A DNA stretch of 64,000 bases from Cesiribacteraceae bacterium YIM B00369 (GTDB lineage: Bacteria; Bacteroidota; Bacteroidia; Cytophagales; Cyclobacteriaceae): assembly GCA_017948555.1 (NCBI GenBank), contig JAFMYY010000019.1:61610-125609 (forward strand), read 5' to 3'. The notes under the pieces were generated by a model. That model did no database searches, had not been told where the DNA came from, and was given only the letters and a program-made list of their open reading frames with translations. The position numbers were made by a program, and so were the translations under genes. The number at the start of each line of letters is the position of its first letter. The stretch's first letter is position 1. Shown piece after piece: positions 43,249 through 52,081 of this stretch.

Positions 43249-44369
43249 AAACTTACCTGCTCATCATACTAATGCTCTCCTGTCTTTATGGCAAAGGACA
43301 AACTATACCTGAACCTGAAAGAGAGTTTGCGTGGGAAGCCGATCAAAACTTTTGGATCAACATCTACAGAAATCAGGATTACCGGAATTACTACCAGGGA
43401 AATAATCCTGAAGAGATGATTGCTAAAGCAATGGAATATGCAAAGGAAAACGGGGTAAGTCCCGGGAATATACAGACTATCCTTGATGACTTATCCGAAG
43501 ACATCACGGACCAGCTACTGGAAGGATTTGAAGAAGAGGTGCTGGAAAGTATAATAGAGGAAACAGGCATAGCAAACTACCTTGATGCAATTTATGAAAG
43601 ACTCCTGAAAACCAGCCTCCCCAGGTCTGTGGGTATCCCGGTAATTGACGTCGGGATGAAATCAGCCATAAAAAATAAAAACACAAGCCAAAATGAGAAG
43701 GCAATGCTCAAAATGGCTGTGGAAAACTGGCTGAACCAGCAATGGGAACAACAAGTACAGGACATTTATCAGATTCAAAGAGAAGACCTGGAATATCAAA
43801 AAAGACCAGGCATCATTGCACTACTGATAATGGCCGGACTGGACTATGAACATTTCCTGAGCATGGAAATTCTGCTCCCTGAACGGGTGTTAAATTATGC
43901 CGCCCGGGTACAGCAGATCTATCAGTCGACACAAGAAAGTTATATAAAAGGGAAAGAGCTATTCACCGAGTTTTGCCCCATCTCTACAAGCTTGGAGATC
44001 CCTCAAAGAATGGAAAGCCTTCTAATTCTGGAGGAAAGCAGTAAAAATGCCAGGACAAGCTCCTGGGAAATGATCAACCAGAGACGAAAGGCACTGGCCC
44101 TTGCTTATCTTCAAATGGCAGAGCGTGCCAGGGAAAAAGGGCTGGATCTCCGGGAAGCCATCAAAACAGATGGACATTTTAAAATGTCAGATGGTGACCG
44201 GCTTAAAGCTCAGCAGCTCGTCAACTACTATATGGAAGACTGTTTCCGCTATAAAGAAAAAGCGGATCGTCTGCTAAAAGCTTCCATAAAGAATGCCGGT
44301 CTGGCAGAAAAGGAGGCCCAAATGACCCGGTACCAACAAATTTTAAGATTAAAAAACCTGGCACAATGA
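43245..44369 (+). CDS. Exported helical protein, second member of the LRLKNLA set
   Basis: A 374-residue protein with a signal peptide (MKTYLLIILMLSCLYGKGQ) and a helical, charged mature part. The C-terminal block from YLQMAERAREKGLDLREAI through FKMSDGDRLKAQQLVNYY to LRLKNLAQ aligns with the ends of the two neighbouring genes. Function unknown; position and paralogy suggest a pilus-tip or VirB5-like role. It overlaps both neighbours by four bases. Confidence 0.6.
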   Translation: MKTYLLIILMLSCLYGKGQTIPEPEREFAWEADQNFWINIYRNQDYRNYYQGNNPEEMIAKAMEYAKENGVSPGNIQTILDDLSEDITDQLLEGFEEEVLESIIEETGIANYLDAIYERLLKTSLPRSVGIPVIDVGMKSAIKNKNTSQNEKAMLKMAVENWLNQQWEQQVQDIYQIQREDLEYQKRPGIIALLIMAGLDYEHFLSMEILLPERVLNYAARVQQIYQSTQESYIKGKELFTEFCPISTSLEIPQRMESLLILEESSKNARTSSWEMINQRRKALALAYLQMAERAREKGLDLREAIKTDGHFKMSDGDRLKAQQLVNYYMEDCFRYKEKADRLLKASIKNAGLAEKEAQMTRYQQILRLKNLAQ

Positions 44370-45199
44370 AACACAACAACATCCGGCAAAAAAGCTTAAA
44401 GGTTTCCTGCCTGATTATCCTGGCACTGGCCCTCCAGGGAGGCTGCATAACTGTAAAGGATTCACAAAACCGGGAAAACCAGATCAAAAACGCTTCTAAA
44501 TCTTTTGTGGAAGCTTATATGGCTAAAAGAATCCTGGAAAAGAAGGCCACGATTAGTGATACCTATATTCACCTCTACAGTCTGCAGGATTCAATACAAA
44601 AAGCCCTCCTGGATGTCCGTACTGTGGAAGAGCTTAAAACCACCTCTATTCAATCGGAAACCCAGGAAGTGGAAAACCTCCGGAAGGACCTGCTGGCTTA
44701 TATCGATTATGAAGAAAATGATGAATACTCCCGGCGCTTTGGGCAGATATTGCTTTCCTCTGATGTACAACAAGGGGCCGATGAATTGTTCCGTATGATA
44801 CATATTATGAGAACCGGCAACTACTTACCTACAGATTACCAGGGTTTAAAGGATCAGGCCAAAGCAAGGAACACCTTCATTTTCAACCTGCAGGAATTCC
44901 TGAATAAACGTGCTTTAACCGCCTCCCAGGGATACCGGAACTGGGCAGATGTATACAGGCAAAAAGGAATAGAATTACACGAGTCGGTTCTCAGGGATAA
45001 AAGGTTCACAATGACAGACCTGGAACGAATAGAGACTGAGCGGTTAGCTGAACAGTACCTCGCCCTTTCCCTTGAATTTACAGAAAAGAGCGACAGTCTG
45101 CTGGCTGCAAGCAAGGAATGCCGCAATCCCTGGAAAGCGGAAGCAGAGATTCAAATCCAAAAACATTTAAGACTAAAAAACCTCGCCTATACCTACTAA
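44366..45199 (+). CDS. Lipoprotein, third member of the LRLKNLA set
   Basis: A 277-residue lipoprotein with lipobox LQGGC at about residues 23-27 after the hydrophobic run VSCLIILALAL. The C-terminus (YRNWADVYRQKGIELHES, FTMTDLERIETERLAEQYL, HLRLKNLAYTY) is homologous to the two preceding proteins. Membrane anchoring differs from its soluble paralogues, so the three may form a graded assembly. It overlaps the previous gene by four bases. Confidence 0.6.
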   Translation: MKHNNIRQKSLKVSCLIILALALQGGCITVKDSQNRENQIKNASKSFVEAYMAKRILEKKATISDTYIHLYSLQDSIQKALLDVRTVEELKTTSIQSETQEVENLRKDLLAYIDYEENDEYSRRFGQILLSSDVQQGADELFRMIHIMRTGNYLPTDYQGLKDQAKARNTFIFNLQEFLNKRALTASQGYRNWADVYRQKGIELHESVLRDKRFTMTDLERIETERLAEQYLALSLEFTEKSDSLLAASKECRNPWKAEAEIQIQKHLRLKNLAYTY

Positions 45200-45203
45200 A
45201 CCA

Positions 45204-45779
45204 ATGGAAAGACTTCTAACATTCACCTTAGTCCTTTTAATCGTGACAGGCTGTGAAAAGGATCCGGAAAAAGAACCCACCATAAGTGATCAGGAATTCC
45301 TGCAAACGCACATCTTCAATGGAAGCTCCAAATGGACGGTCACCCGCATGGAGGCAGATACCGAAAGGGAATTTAATAGTGAAAGCACTACCATTTGGAG
45401 TGACCAATTTTCTACCTGCAGAAAAGACAATATCTATTCTTTTGGAAATTTACCTATTGAAGTTGCTTCCATTGATGTGGATGAAAGTAATTCCTCCTGT
45501 GATATGGAAGAACCGGACTATGTTCCCCAAGGTCTTTTCCTACAGTTCTCTTCTGACTATAAAAAGGCGGCTGTAAGTATAAGAGGAGCTGCCATGGCAA
45601 AACTCTTCGACCTCCCCTATGACTCAAGGATTAAGCTGAATGGTTTTGAGCATAGCTGGGAATTCCAAGAGGTAAGCTCAGAAAAAGTGGTGGTGAAGGT
45701 ATCAATGCCGGCGGGTCAATCTGCGGGGATGGTGAAGAATGCGGCTGTGGTTTGGGTGACTTTTGAGAGGGACAGGTAA
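45204..45779 (+). CDS. Lipoprotein at the end of the transfer operon
   Basis: A 191-residue protein with a lipoprotein signal (LLTFTLVLLIVTGCEKD). The mature part is beta-rich (KWTVTRMEAD, NGFEHSWEFQEVSSEKVVVKV) and resembles lipocalin-like lipoproteins of Bacteroidetes only in outline. It begins four bases after the preceding stop and closes the operon. A role in entry exclusion or anchoring is possible but not shown. Confidence 0.6.
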   Translation: MERLLTFTLVLLIVTGCEKDPEKEPTISDQEFLQTHIFNGSSKWTVTRMEADTEREFNSESTTIWSDQFSTCRKDNIYSFGNLPIEVASIDVDESNSSCDMEEPDYVPQGLFLQFSSDYKKAAVSIRGAAMAKLFDLPYDSRIKLNGFEHSWEFQEVSSEKVVVKVSMPAGQSAGMVKNAAVVWVTFERDR

Positions 45780-46272
45780 TTGAGGGGATTTTATATTTTC
45801 TATTTCCAGTTTGGGTGGCAGGCCCCGAACCGTCCTACCCTATCAAAAAGCCTTTTACCTGTAAATAAACGTTGTTTTTGAGCCAAAAAAGTGGAATTTA
45901 AAACCTTAAAAAATTCCACTGGAAGCTGTCACTCTATTTTGGAAAAATTCGTTTTCTCATACCCTCATACCTATTTTTTTGTGAGTATTAACAAGTATTC
46001 TCTAGAGAAGTGAATTGGATTTTATAGGTTTAAAAATAAACTTCATATTTCATTTATCAAAGCCCAAGGAATTTGAGCAAAACAATTTATCTAAAATTAG
46101 ACTTTTTTTAAGAGTACTTCTATAAAATAGAAAATCTCCATTATTATGAACCATTTTTACTCAGTGAGCAAACAATCTCTTTATTCTAAAAATTTTTTGC
46201 CCCCAGTTACAATCCCTGCTCCTCTGCAAAAAAGCCCTTAGATTCAGTTCTAAGGTTTTTTTTCATTTAACT
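45780..46272. other. Non-coding gap after the transfer operon
   Basis: About 490 AT-rich bases. Apart from the hairpin at 46228-46263 I see no gene, tRNA, integrase remnant or direct repeat that would mark the end of an integrated element. Confidence 0.6.
46228..46263 (+). terminator. Rho-independent-like terminator
   Basis: A stem CCTTAGA/TCTAAGG with six-base loop is flanked by a run of A before and eight T after, so it could stop transcription in either direction. It lies between the transfer operon and the hydrolase pseudogene. Confidence 0.6.
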
Positions 46273-46707
46273 ATGGTACACATAGGGGTACACTTCAAAA
46301 GTTTAGATTTTAATGAGGCCTATAATCATGTATGCTTCCCTTTCCTGGTCTTTGCCCAGAAAAAGGAACTGCAGAAGCTTGATGCCACCCTCAGTAATTA
46401 CCAATACCCTTTTGAAGTGAAGTACCTGGATCTGAATATCCAGCACCAGTCGCTGAAGATGGCTTACATGGACGTCATGCCACAAAACTACAATGGTAAA
46501 AACGTGGTGCTGCTGCATGGTAAAAACTTTAACGGTGCTTACTGGGAAACTACAGTCAGGGAACTGACTAAAAGCGGTTATCGTGTGGTGGTGCCAGACC
46601 AAATTGGATTTGGGAAGTCTACCAAACCCCAGAACTTCCAGTACAGTTTTCAGCAGCTGGCCGACAATACCAAAGCTTTACCCGATACATTGAGGAATAG
46701 CTAAAAC

Positions 46708-47758
46708 AACCTAAACTCGGGAATTGATTTGTACGATTCGATTCAAATTATTGATATTCAGCCGGTAATAAAAAACAAAAAGGACCAAAGGTAAGATAGA
46801 AATATTGCAACATGTTTCATCTAAACCTTTAGCCCTATGTTTATTATAGATACTACTAAGATAATAGAAGTGTTCTGCTTTATAGATGATTTTTGTAAGG
46901 AAGTAGAGGAATTTTACCAAACACATCCTCTTCCTGAAGGACTTAAAAAAAAGAAATCAGCAGCAGGAAGAAAATCATCCTTATCAGAGAGTGAAGTGCT
47001 GACCATAATGGTGCTTTATCACCTTTCGGGATTTAAGTGTTTCCAGTATTTTTATGAAAGGCTGGTACTAAAAGAGCTAAAGAGCTTTTTTCCAAAAGCA
47101 GTTTCTTACACCCAATTTCTTTTCCTTGCCAGACAAGCCTGTTTTCACGTCTTTCTGCTGGCTCACTACCGCTGTAGTTTTTCTTCTAAAACAAGGCACT
47201 ACTATATAGATTCAAAGAAGCTGCCTGTCTGCGATAACAGAAGGATACACAGCAACAGAGTTTTTGAACAAATCGCCACCAGAGGAAGAGGTTCCACCGG
47301 ATGGTTTTATGGACTTAAGCTTCATCTGGTAACCAATCAATATGGAGAGCTGATGCGCTTTCTGCTTACTCCTGCTAATGTGGCTGATAACAACCGGCAG
47401 GTGCTGGAGTATCTTTTCAAAGGCCTTAAAGGCAAATGCTATGGAGACAAAGGCTATTTAACAGCTATGCTGGAAGAACTGCTGGCGAAAGGAATCCACC
47501 TGATTACCAAAGCCAGAAAGAATATGAAAAACAGGCTCATTACTCTGGAGGACAATCTCAACCTATTGAAAAGAGGTTCTATTGAAGCTGTCAATGATAT
47601 CCTGATGAGCGTCTGTGATATCGACCACTCCAGACACAGAAATCCGCTTAATGCACTGGTACAAATCTTCTCCGGATTAGCCGCTTACACATTCCTTGAC
47701 CATGAGCAAACCAAATTTAATCCTGCCAGATTAGCTGCTTAATTCCCGAGTTCAGGTT
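46708..47758 (+). mobile_element. IS982-family insertion sequence
   Basis: An element of about 1051 bases. Its ends are 18-base inverted repeats, AACCTAAACTCGGGAATT on the left and AACCTGAACTCGGGAATT on the right when reversed, with one difference. The host sequence AAAAC is duplicated on both sides (46703-46707 and 47759-47763); a T may extend it to six bases. It contains one intact transposase gene and appears recently inserted. Confidence 0.92.
46837..47742 (+). CDS. IS982-family transposase
   Basis: A 301-residue DDE transposase. The family blocks are present: [85 protein letters not shown] and the final [20 protein letters not shown]. The frame is complete, so the element may be active. 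Confidence 0.93.
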   Translation: MFIIDTTKIIEVFCFIDDFCKEVEEFYQTHPLPEGLKKKKSAAGRKSSLSESEVLTIMVLYHLSGFKCFQYFYERLVLKELKSFFPKAVSYTQFLFLARQACFHVFLLAHYRCSFSSKTRHYYIDSKKLPVCDNRRIHSNRVFEQIATRGRGSTGWFYGLKLHLVTNQYGELMRFLLTPANVADNNRQVLEYLFKGLKGKCYGDKGYLTAMLEELLAKGIHLITKARKNMKNRLITLEDNLNLLKRGSIEAVNDILMSVCDIDHSRHRNPLNALVQIFSGLAAYTFLDHEQTKFNPARLAA

Positions 47759-48460
47759 AAAACAGCCGTATTGGGGCACTCGATGGGCGGCATGCTTGCT
47801 ACCCGGTTTGCCCTGATGTATCCGCAGGTTACAGAGAAGCTGATTCTGGAAAACACGATAGGCCTGGAAGATTATAAGCGTTTTGTGCCCTACCAGCCAG
47901 TGGACTGGTGGTATAAAAATGAGCTGGACCAGAACTACGTGAAAATCAAACAATACCAGCTCACCAGTTACTATGATGAAAAATGGAAACCCGAGTACGA
48001 CAAATAGGTAAACCTGCTGGCCGGCTGGATGCTCAGCGAAGACTATCCGCTTATCGCATGGAATTCGGCCTTAACCTACGACATGATTTTTACACAGCCC
48101 GTTGTGTATGAATTTCAGTACTTACAAAGCCCTACCCTGCTCATAATCGGAACCAGAGACAGGACGAGGCCCGGCAAACCTTTAGCACCTGAAAACGTTC
48201 GTAATACAATGGGCCAGTATCAGGAGCCCGAAAAAAAGACACAGGAAAAAATTCCGAATGCCCGCCTGGTGGAGCTAGAAAACATTGGTCATTTGCCACG
48301 CATCGAATCATTTGACCGGTTTATAAAGCCGCTGCTGACGTTCCTGAAAGAATAAATTCAACATAGTTATTTACACGCTACCTGGCTTGCAGGCATAGCA
48401 CTGACAGGCAAGACTACAAAACTTAAACAAACAACAAAGCAACCTACAAAAACAAAAAAT

Positions 48461-49462
48461 ATGAAAAAAAAAAGATTAGGTAAATCAGACGTAATGGTAA
48501 CGCCTATGGCCTTTGGTGCCTGGGCAATTGGTGGCTGGATGTGGGGCGGCGCCGAAGAGCAGGCAGCTGTCCGTGCCATAAAAGCTGCTTACCATTCCGG
48601 TATCACCACCATCGATACAGCACCTGTTTATGGCTTTGGCCGCAGCGAAGAACTTGTAGGCAAAGCAATGGAAGGGGTTTCGCGCGACAAATACGAGATA
48701 TTAACCAAGTTCGGGATGAACTGGCAGACAGAGCAGGGCGAATACTTCTTCGATTCTGTAGATAACGACGGCAAGCCTTTTAAGATGTACAAATGGGCGT
48801 CTAAAGAAAAAATAATGCAGGAATGCGAAACGAGCCTTCGTCTCCTAAAAACGGACTATATCGACCTGTACCAGATTCACTGGCCGGACAATACCACGCC
48901 CATCAGCGAAACATTTGAGGCGGTGCAGCGCCTGATTGAGCAGGGCAAAATCCGGGCCGCCGGTGTTTGCAACTATAACGCAGACCAGGTTGCCGAAGCG
49001 CTGGAAACAATACAACTGGCTTCGAACCAGGTGCCTTACTCTATGATTAACCGTGGCATTGAAAAAGACGTTATCCCGCAGGCCAAGGAAAGGGGCTTAG
49101 GCATAATTCCATACAGCCCGCTGCAACGCGGTTTGCTGACAGGTAAAATCAAACCAGGGCACCAGTTTAACGAGGGCGATACCCGCGATGGCAACCTTTT
49201 CTACACCGACGAAAACATTATCCGGGCGCATAAACTGCTGGAGGAAATTAAACCGATTGCCGAAAAACACAACGCCACCCTGGCGCAAATGGTCATCAAC
49301 TGGACCATCCATCGTCCGGGTGTAGCCTGCGTATTGGTAGGCGCCCGAGACGAACAGCAGGTTGCAGACAATGCAAAAGCGCTGGAGTTCAGTCTGTCTG
49401 CAGAAGAACTCGACAGCATTACCGCTGCTGCCGATAAATTCAGTCCTGCACCGTTAAGCTAA
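48461..49462 (+). CDS. Aldo/keto reductase
   Basis: A 333-residue NADPH-dependent oxidoreductase of the aldo/keto reductase superfamily. The start RLGKSDVMVTPMAFGAWAIGG is followed by the catalytic aspartate and tyrosine in TTIDTAPVYGFGRSEE, the lysine in YEILTKFG and the histidine in DLYQIHWPD. It has no signal peptide and acts in the cytoplasm. It is followed by a strong hairpin, so it is probably transcribed separately from the three oxidoreductase genes after it. Confidence 0.92.
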   Translation: MKKKRLGKSDVMVTPMAFGAWAIGGWMWGGAEEQAAVRAIKAAYHSGITTIDTAPVYGFGRSEELVGKAMEGVSRDKYEILTKFGMNWQTEQGEYFFDSVDNDGKPFKMYKWASKEKIMQECETSLRLLKTDYIDLYQIHWPDNTTPISETFEAVQRLIEQGKIRAAGVCNYNADQVAEALETIQLASNQVPYSMINRGIEKDVIPQAKERGLGIIPYSPLQRGLLTGKIKPGHQFNEGDTRDGNLFYTDENIIRAHKLLEEIKPIAEKHNATLAQMVINWTIHRPGVACVLVGARDEQQVADNAKALEFSLSAEELDSITAAADKFSPAPLS

Positions 49463-49476
49463 CCCTAACAATTCAG

Positions 49477-49511
49477 AAAAAGAGCAGGCACTAACCGGTC
49501 CTGCTCTTTTT
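49477..49511 (+). terminator. Rho-independent terminator after the aldo/keto reductase
   Basis: AAAAAGAGCAGG and CCTGCTCTTTTT form a perfect 12-base stem with an 11-base loop, ending in a T run, 15 bases after the stop codon. Confidence 0.85.
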
Positions 49512-49603
49512 CTTTTCAGGAAGCCTGAAAAGAAATCATTACACACAGTGGCCATAGCCTTTTGGCTTCACCTTCCTGTAATCAGAAAGTATAAAACTTT
49601 AAC

Positions 49604-50863
49604 ATGGAAAACACGAACTGGGCTAAAAACCTGACCTACAGCACCGATAAAGTACATTACCCTGACACCATTGAACAGGTGCAGGAGCTTGTAACGAAGT
49701 GTGGCAAACTCCGGGCATTAGGTTCCCGCCACTCCTTTAACACCATTGCCGACAGCACCGAAAATCAGGTTTCGCTGAAACATCTGAATAAGGTAATATC
49801 GCTGGACAGGGCAGCACAGACAGTAACCATAGAAGGCGGCATGCGTTATGGCGAACTGGCTCCATATCTTCAGGAAAACGGCTATGCCCTGCACAATTTG
49901 GCTTCGTTACCCCATATTTCGGTTGCAGGTGCCTGCGCTACGGCTACACATGGTTCGGGTGTAAACAGCAGTAGCCTGGCCAGTGTAGTTTCTGCCCTGG
50001 AATTTGTGAATGCAGCAGGCGACATTATTTCCCTGTCCGGAGAAAAAGACGGGGAAGTGTTTAAAGGTGCGGTTGTAAACCTTGGCGCCCTGGGCGTAGT
50101 AACAAAGTTAACCCTCGATCTGCAGCCTTCCTTCGACATGAAACAGGTAGTGTACCGCAACCTGCCCATGCAGGAGCTAAAGGATAATTTTCTGGCGATT
50201 ATGTCCGGCGGCTATAGCGTAAGCCTTTTTACCACCTGGCAAAACAAAAACATCAATCAGGTATGGATCAAGCAGGTGGATGGCGGAAGTTCATCTGGTG
50301 CAGCTTCTGATATGTACGGTGCAACGCCTGCCACTCAGAATATGCATCCGCTGGAGGAGTTATCAGCGGAGCATGCAACAGAACAAATGGGGGTAACAGG
50401 TCTCTGGTACGAACGCCTGCCCCATTTTAAAATGGGCTTCATGCCCAGTGCGGGCAAAGAGCTGCAGTCGGAATACTTTGTGCCCGTTGAGCATGCCTAC
50501 GACGCCTTAATGGCCATAGAGCAACTGCACAAAAAGGTGTCGCCGCACCTCTTTGTGTCCGAAATTCGGATTATTGCCGGCGATGATTTATGGATGAGCC
50601 CTTTTTACCAGCGGGCAAGTATCGCTTTTCATTTTACCTGGAAACAGGAATGGGAGGCGGTAAAGCAATTACTTCCCCTAATTGAAAAAGCTCTGGCACC
50701 ATACAAGCCGCTGCCACACTGGGGAAAGCTGTTCACCATGGAGCCTGCTGTACTGCGGAGCCGCTTACAAAAGCCGGAAGATTTCAAACAACTTATTCAC
50801 CAGTACGACCCACATGGAAAATTCCGCAACAGCTTTCTGCAGGAGATGCTTTTTAGCAGCTGA
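49604..50863 (+). CDS. FAD-dependent alditol/aldonolactone oxidase-like protein
   Basis: A 419-residue protein of the vanillyl-alcohol-oxidase fold. The FAD-binding part has LRALGSRHSFNTIADS near residue 35 and the ISVAGACATATHGSG stretch near residue 105. The C-terminal HWGKLF and HGKFRNSFL segments are typical of alditol oxidases and D-arabinono-1,4-lactone oxidases. It would oxidise a polyol or sugar lactone with oxygen or another acceptor. No signal peptide is present. It is flanked by reductases, suggesting sugar or polyol conversion. Confidence 0.85.
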   Translation: MENTNWAKNLTYSTDKVHYPDTIEQVQELVTKCGKLRALGSRHSFNTIADSTENQVSLKHLNKVISLDRAAQTVTIEGGMRYGELAPYLQENGYALHNLASLPHISVAGACATATHGSGVNSSSLASVVSALEFVNAAGDIISLSGEKDGEVFKGAVVNLGALGVVTKLTLDLQPSFDMKQVVYRNLPMQELKDNFLAIMSGGYSVSLFTTWQNKNINQVWIKQVDGGSSSGAASDMYGATPATQNMHPLEELSAEHATEQMGVTGLWYERLPHFKMGFMPSAGKELQSEYFVPVEHAYDALMAIEQLHKKVSPHLFVSEIRIIAGDDLWMSPFYQRASIAFHFTWKQEWEAVKQLLPLIEKALAPYKPLPHWGKLFTMEPAVLRSRLQKPEDFKQLIHQYDPHGKFRNSFLQEMLFSS

Positions 50864-50989
50864 AGGCTCCTTTCCTGAAACCACTTTAGCTGCTATCGGT
50901 TAAAAGAAGCATGAATTAACTGAAGGAGAGGCTATGGTGGAACCGGCAGACCCCAACTTCAGGAATATAAAGTAAAAACAAACAGCCCT

Positions 50990-52048
50990 ATGAGCAGCAA
51001 AAAAACAGCTTTAGTTACCGGAGGCAACGGCATTATTGGCAGTAACCTGGCACGGTACCTCATACAAACCGGCAACTGGGATGTCATCATTACCTCCCGT
51101 TCTGGCCTGCATTATGAAACTTCTGCAAAATTTGTGGCAATGGACCTGACCAACCCCAAAGCGGTAGAAGCTAAAGCAGAAGAGCTGAAGTCGGTAACGC
51201 ATGTGTTTTTTGGCTCTTATATTGAGAAGCAAAACCTGGCAGAACAAACCAGCGTCAACCTTGCACTTATTGAAAACCTCGTAACCGGTATCGAACAGGT
51301 AGCCCCGGGCTTTGAACACATCACGTTCATTCAGGGCGGAAAAGCTTATGGTGCGCACCTGGGCATTTACAAAACGCCGGCTAAGGAAACCGACCTGCGC
51401 AGCTTTCCTCCTAACTTTTACTATAGCCAGGAAGACTTCCTGCGCAAGGCCTCGCAGAGCAAAAAGTGGAACTGGACAGCCCTGCGGCCGGATATTGTAA
51501 TAGGTTTCACCATCGGGAACCCCATGAACCTCTCTAACCTGATTGCAGTCTATGCCAGCATGTGCAGGGAGCTGGGCATAGCCATGCGTTTTCCGGGAAC
51601 TCCAAAAGCATATAAAGTATTGGTGAACGTAACCGGCGTTGATGTGCTTTCCGGAAGCATGGAATGGGCAGCCCTGAACGAAAACACCCGAAACGAAATA
51701 TTCAACATCACGAACGGCGATGTATTCCGCTGGGAGCAGGCCTGGAAAAAATTTGGTGATTTTTTCGGTGTGGAAACAGACGAACCACAAACATTCCCGC
51801 TGCAGGAGTATATGGCCGACAAAGAACCGCTATGGAACGAAATGGTGAAGAAATACCAACTGGCGCCTTACTCCCTTAACCAGCTGGTGCAGTGGGCCTT
51901 TGGTGATTTTATCTTCAACACCGAGTACGATGCCTTCATGGATGTGAACAAAGCCAGACGCTTTGGATTCCACGAAATGCATACCGACAGCATCGAATAC
52001 ATGCTGGGCACCTTTCAGACGCTTAAAGATAAAAAGATTATTCCCTGA
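50990..52048 (+). CDS. PRISE-type short-chain reductase
   Basis: A 352-residue NAD(P)H-dependent protein. It has the nucleotide loop LVTGGNGIIGSNLARYL, and the PRISE-like features FIQGGKAYGAHLG and FPPNFYYSQEDFL (catalytic lysine and tyrosine). PRISE enzymes (progesterone 5-beta-reductase/iridoid synthase-like) reduce enone carbonyls; the bacterial substrates are mostly unknown. It is 126 bases after the oxidase gene on the same strand. Confidence 0.82.
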   Translation: MSSKKTALVTGGNGIIGSNLARYLIQTGNWDVIITSRSGLHYETSAKFVAMDLTNPKAVEAKAEELKSVTHVFFGSYIEKQNLAEQTSVNLALIENLVTGIEQVAPGFEHITFIQGGKAYGAHLGIYKTPAKETDLRSFPPNFYYSQEDFLRKASQSKKWNWTALRPDIVIGFTIGNPMNLSNLIAVYASMCRELGIAMRFPGTPKAYKVLVNVTGVDVLSGSMEWAALNENTRNEIFNITNGDVFRWEQAWKKFGDFFGVETDEPQTFPLQEYMADKEPLWNEMVKKYQLAPYSLNQLVQWAFGDFIFNTEYDAFMDVNKARRFGFHEMHTDSIEYMLGTFQTLKDKKIIP

Positions 52049-52081
52049 TTATCTGTTTACCTAAAAACACAATATTAAAAA

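Larger units (their letters stand above)
46273..48355 (+). pseudogene. Alpha/beta-hydrolase pseudogene split by IS982
   Basis: The left part (46273-46704) carries the oxyanion segment VVLLHGKNFNGAYW and VVPDQIGFGKSTKP. The right part (from about 47760) begins [11 protein letters not shown], the nucleophile elbow, and ends with a GTRDRTRPG acid loop and ENIGHLPRIE histidine. The IS982 element lies between them. Even without it the halves are out of frame by one base, and the right half has an in-frame TAG at 48005-48007 where a tryptophan codon (TGG) would fit. So at least three lesions have accumulated. The intact protein was probably an exported hydrolase. Confidence 0.85.

Noticed and set aside
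45780..46272. Attachment site or integrase remnant at the end of the transfer operon
   Set aside because: No tRNA end, direct repeat or integrase-like frame could be found; only a terminator is visible.
51011..51790. A 259-codon minus-strand open frame
   Set aside because: It lies opposite the PRISE reductase gene, whose nucleotide loop and active-site motifs are clear.
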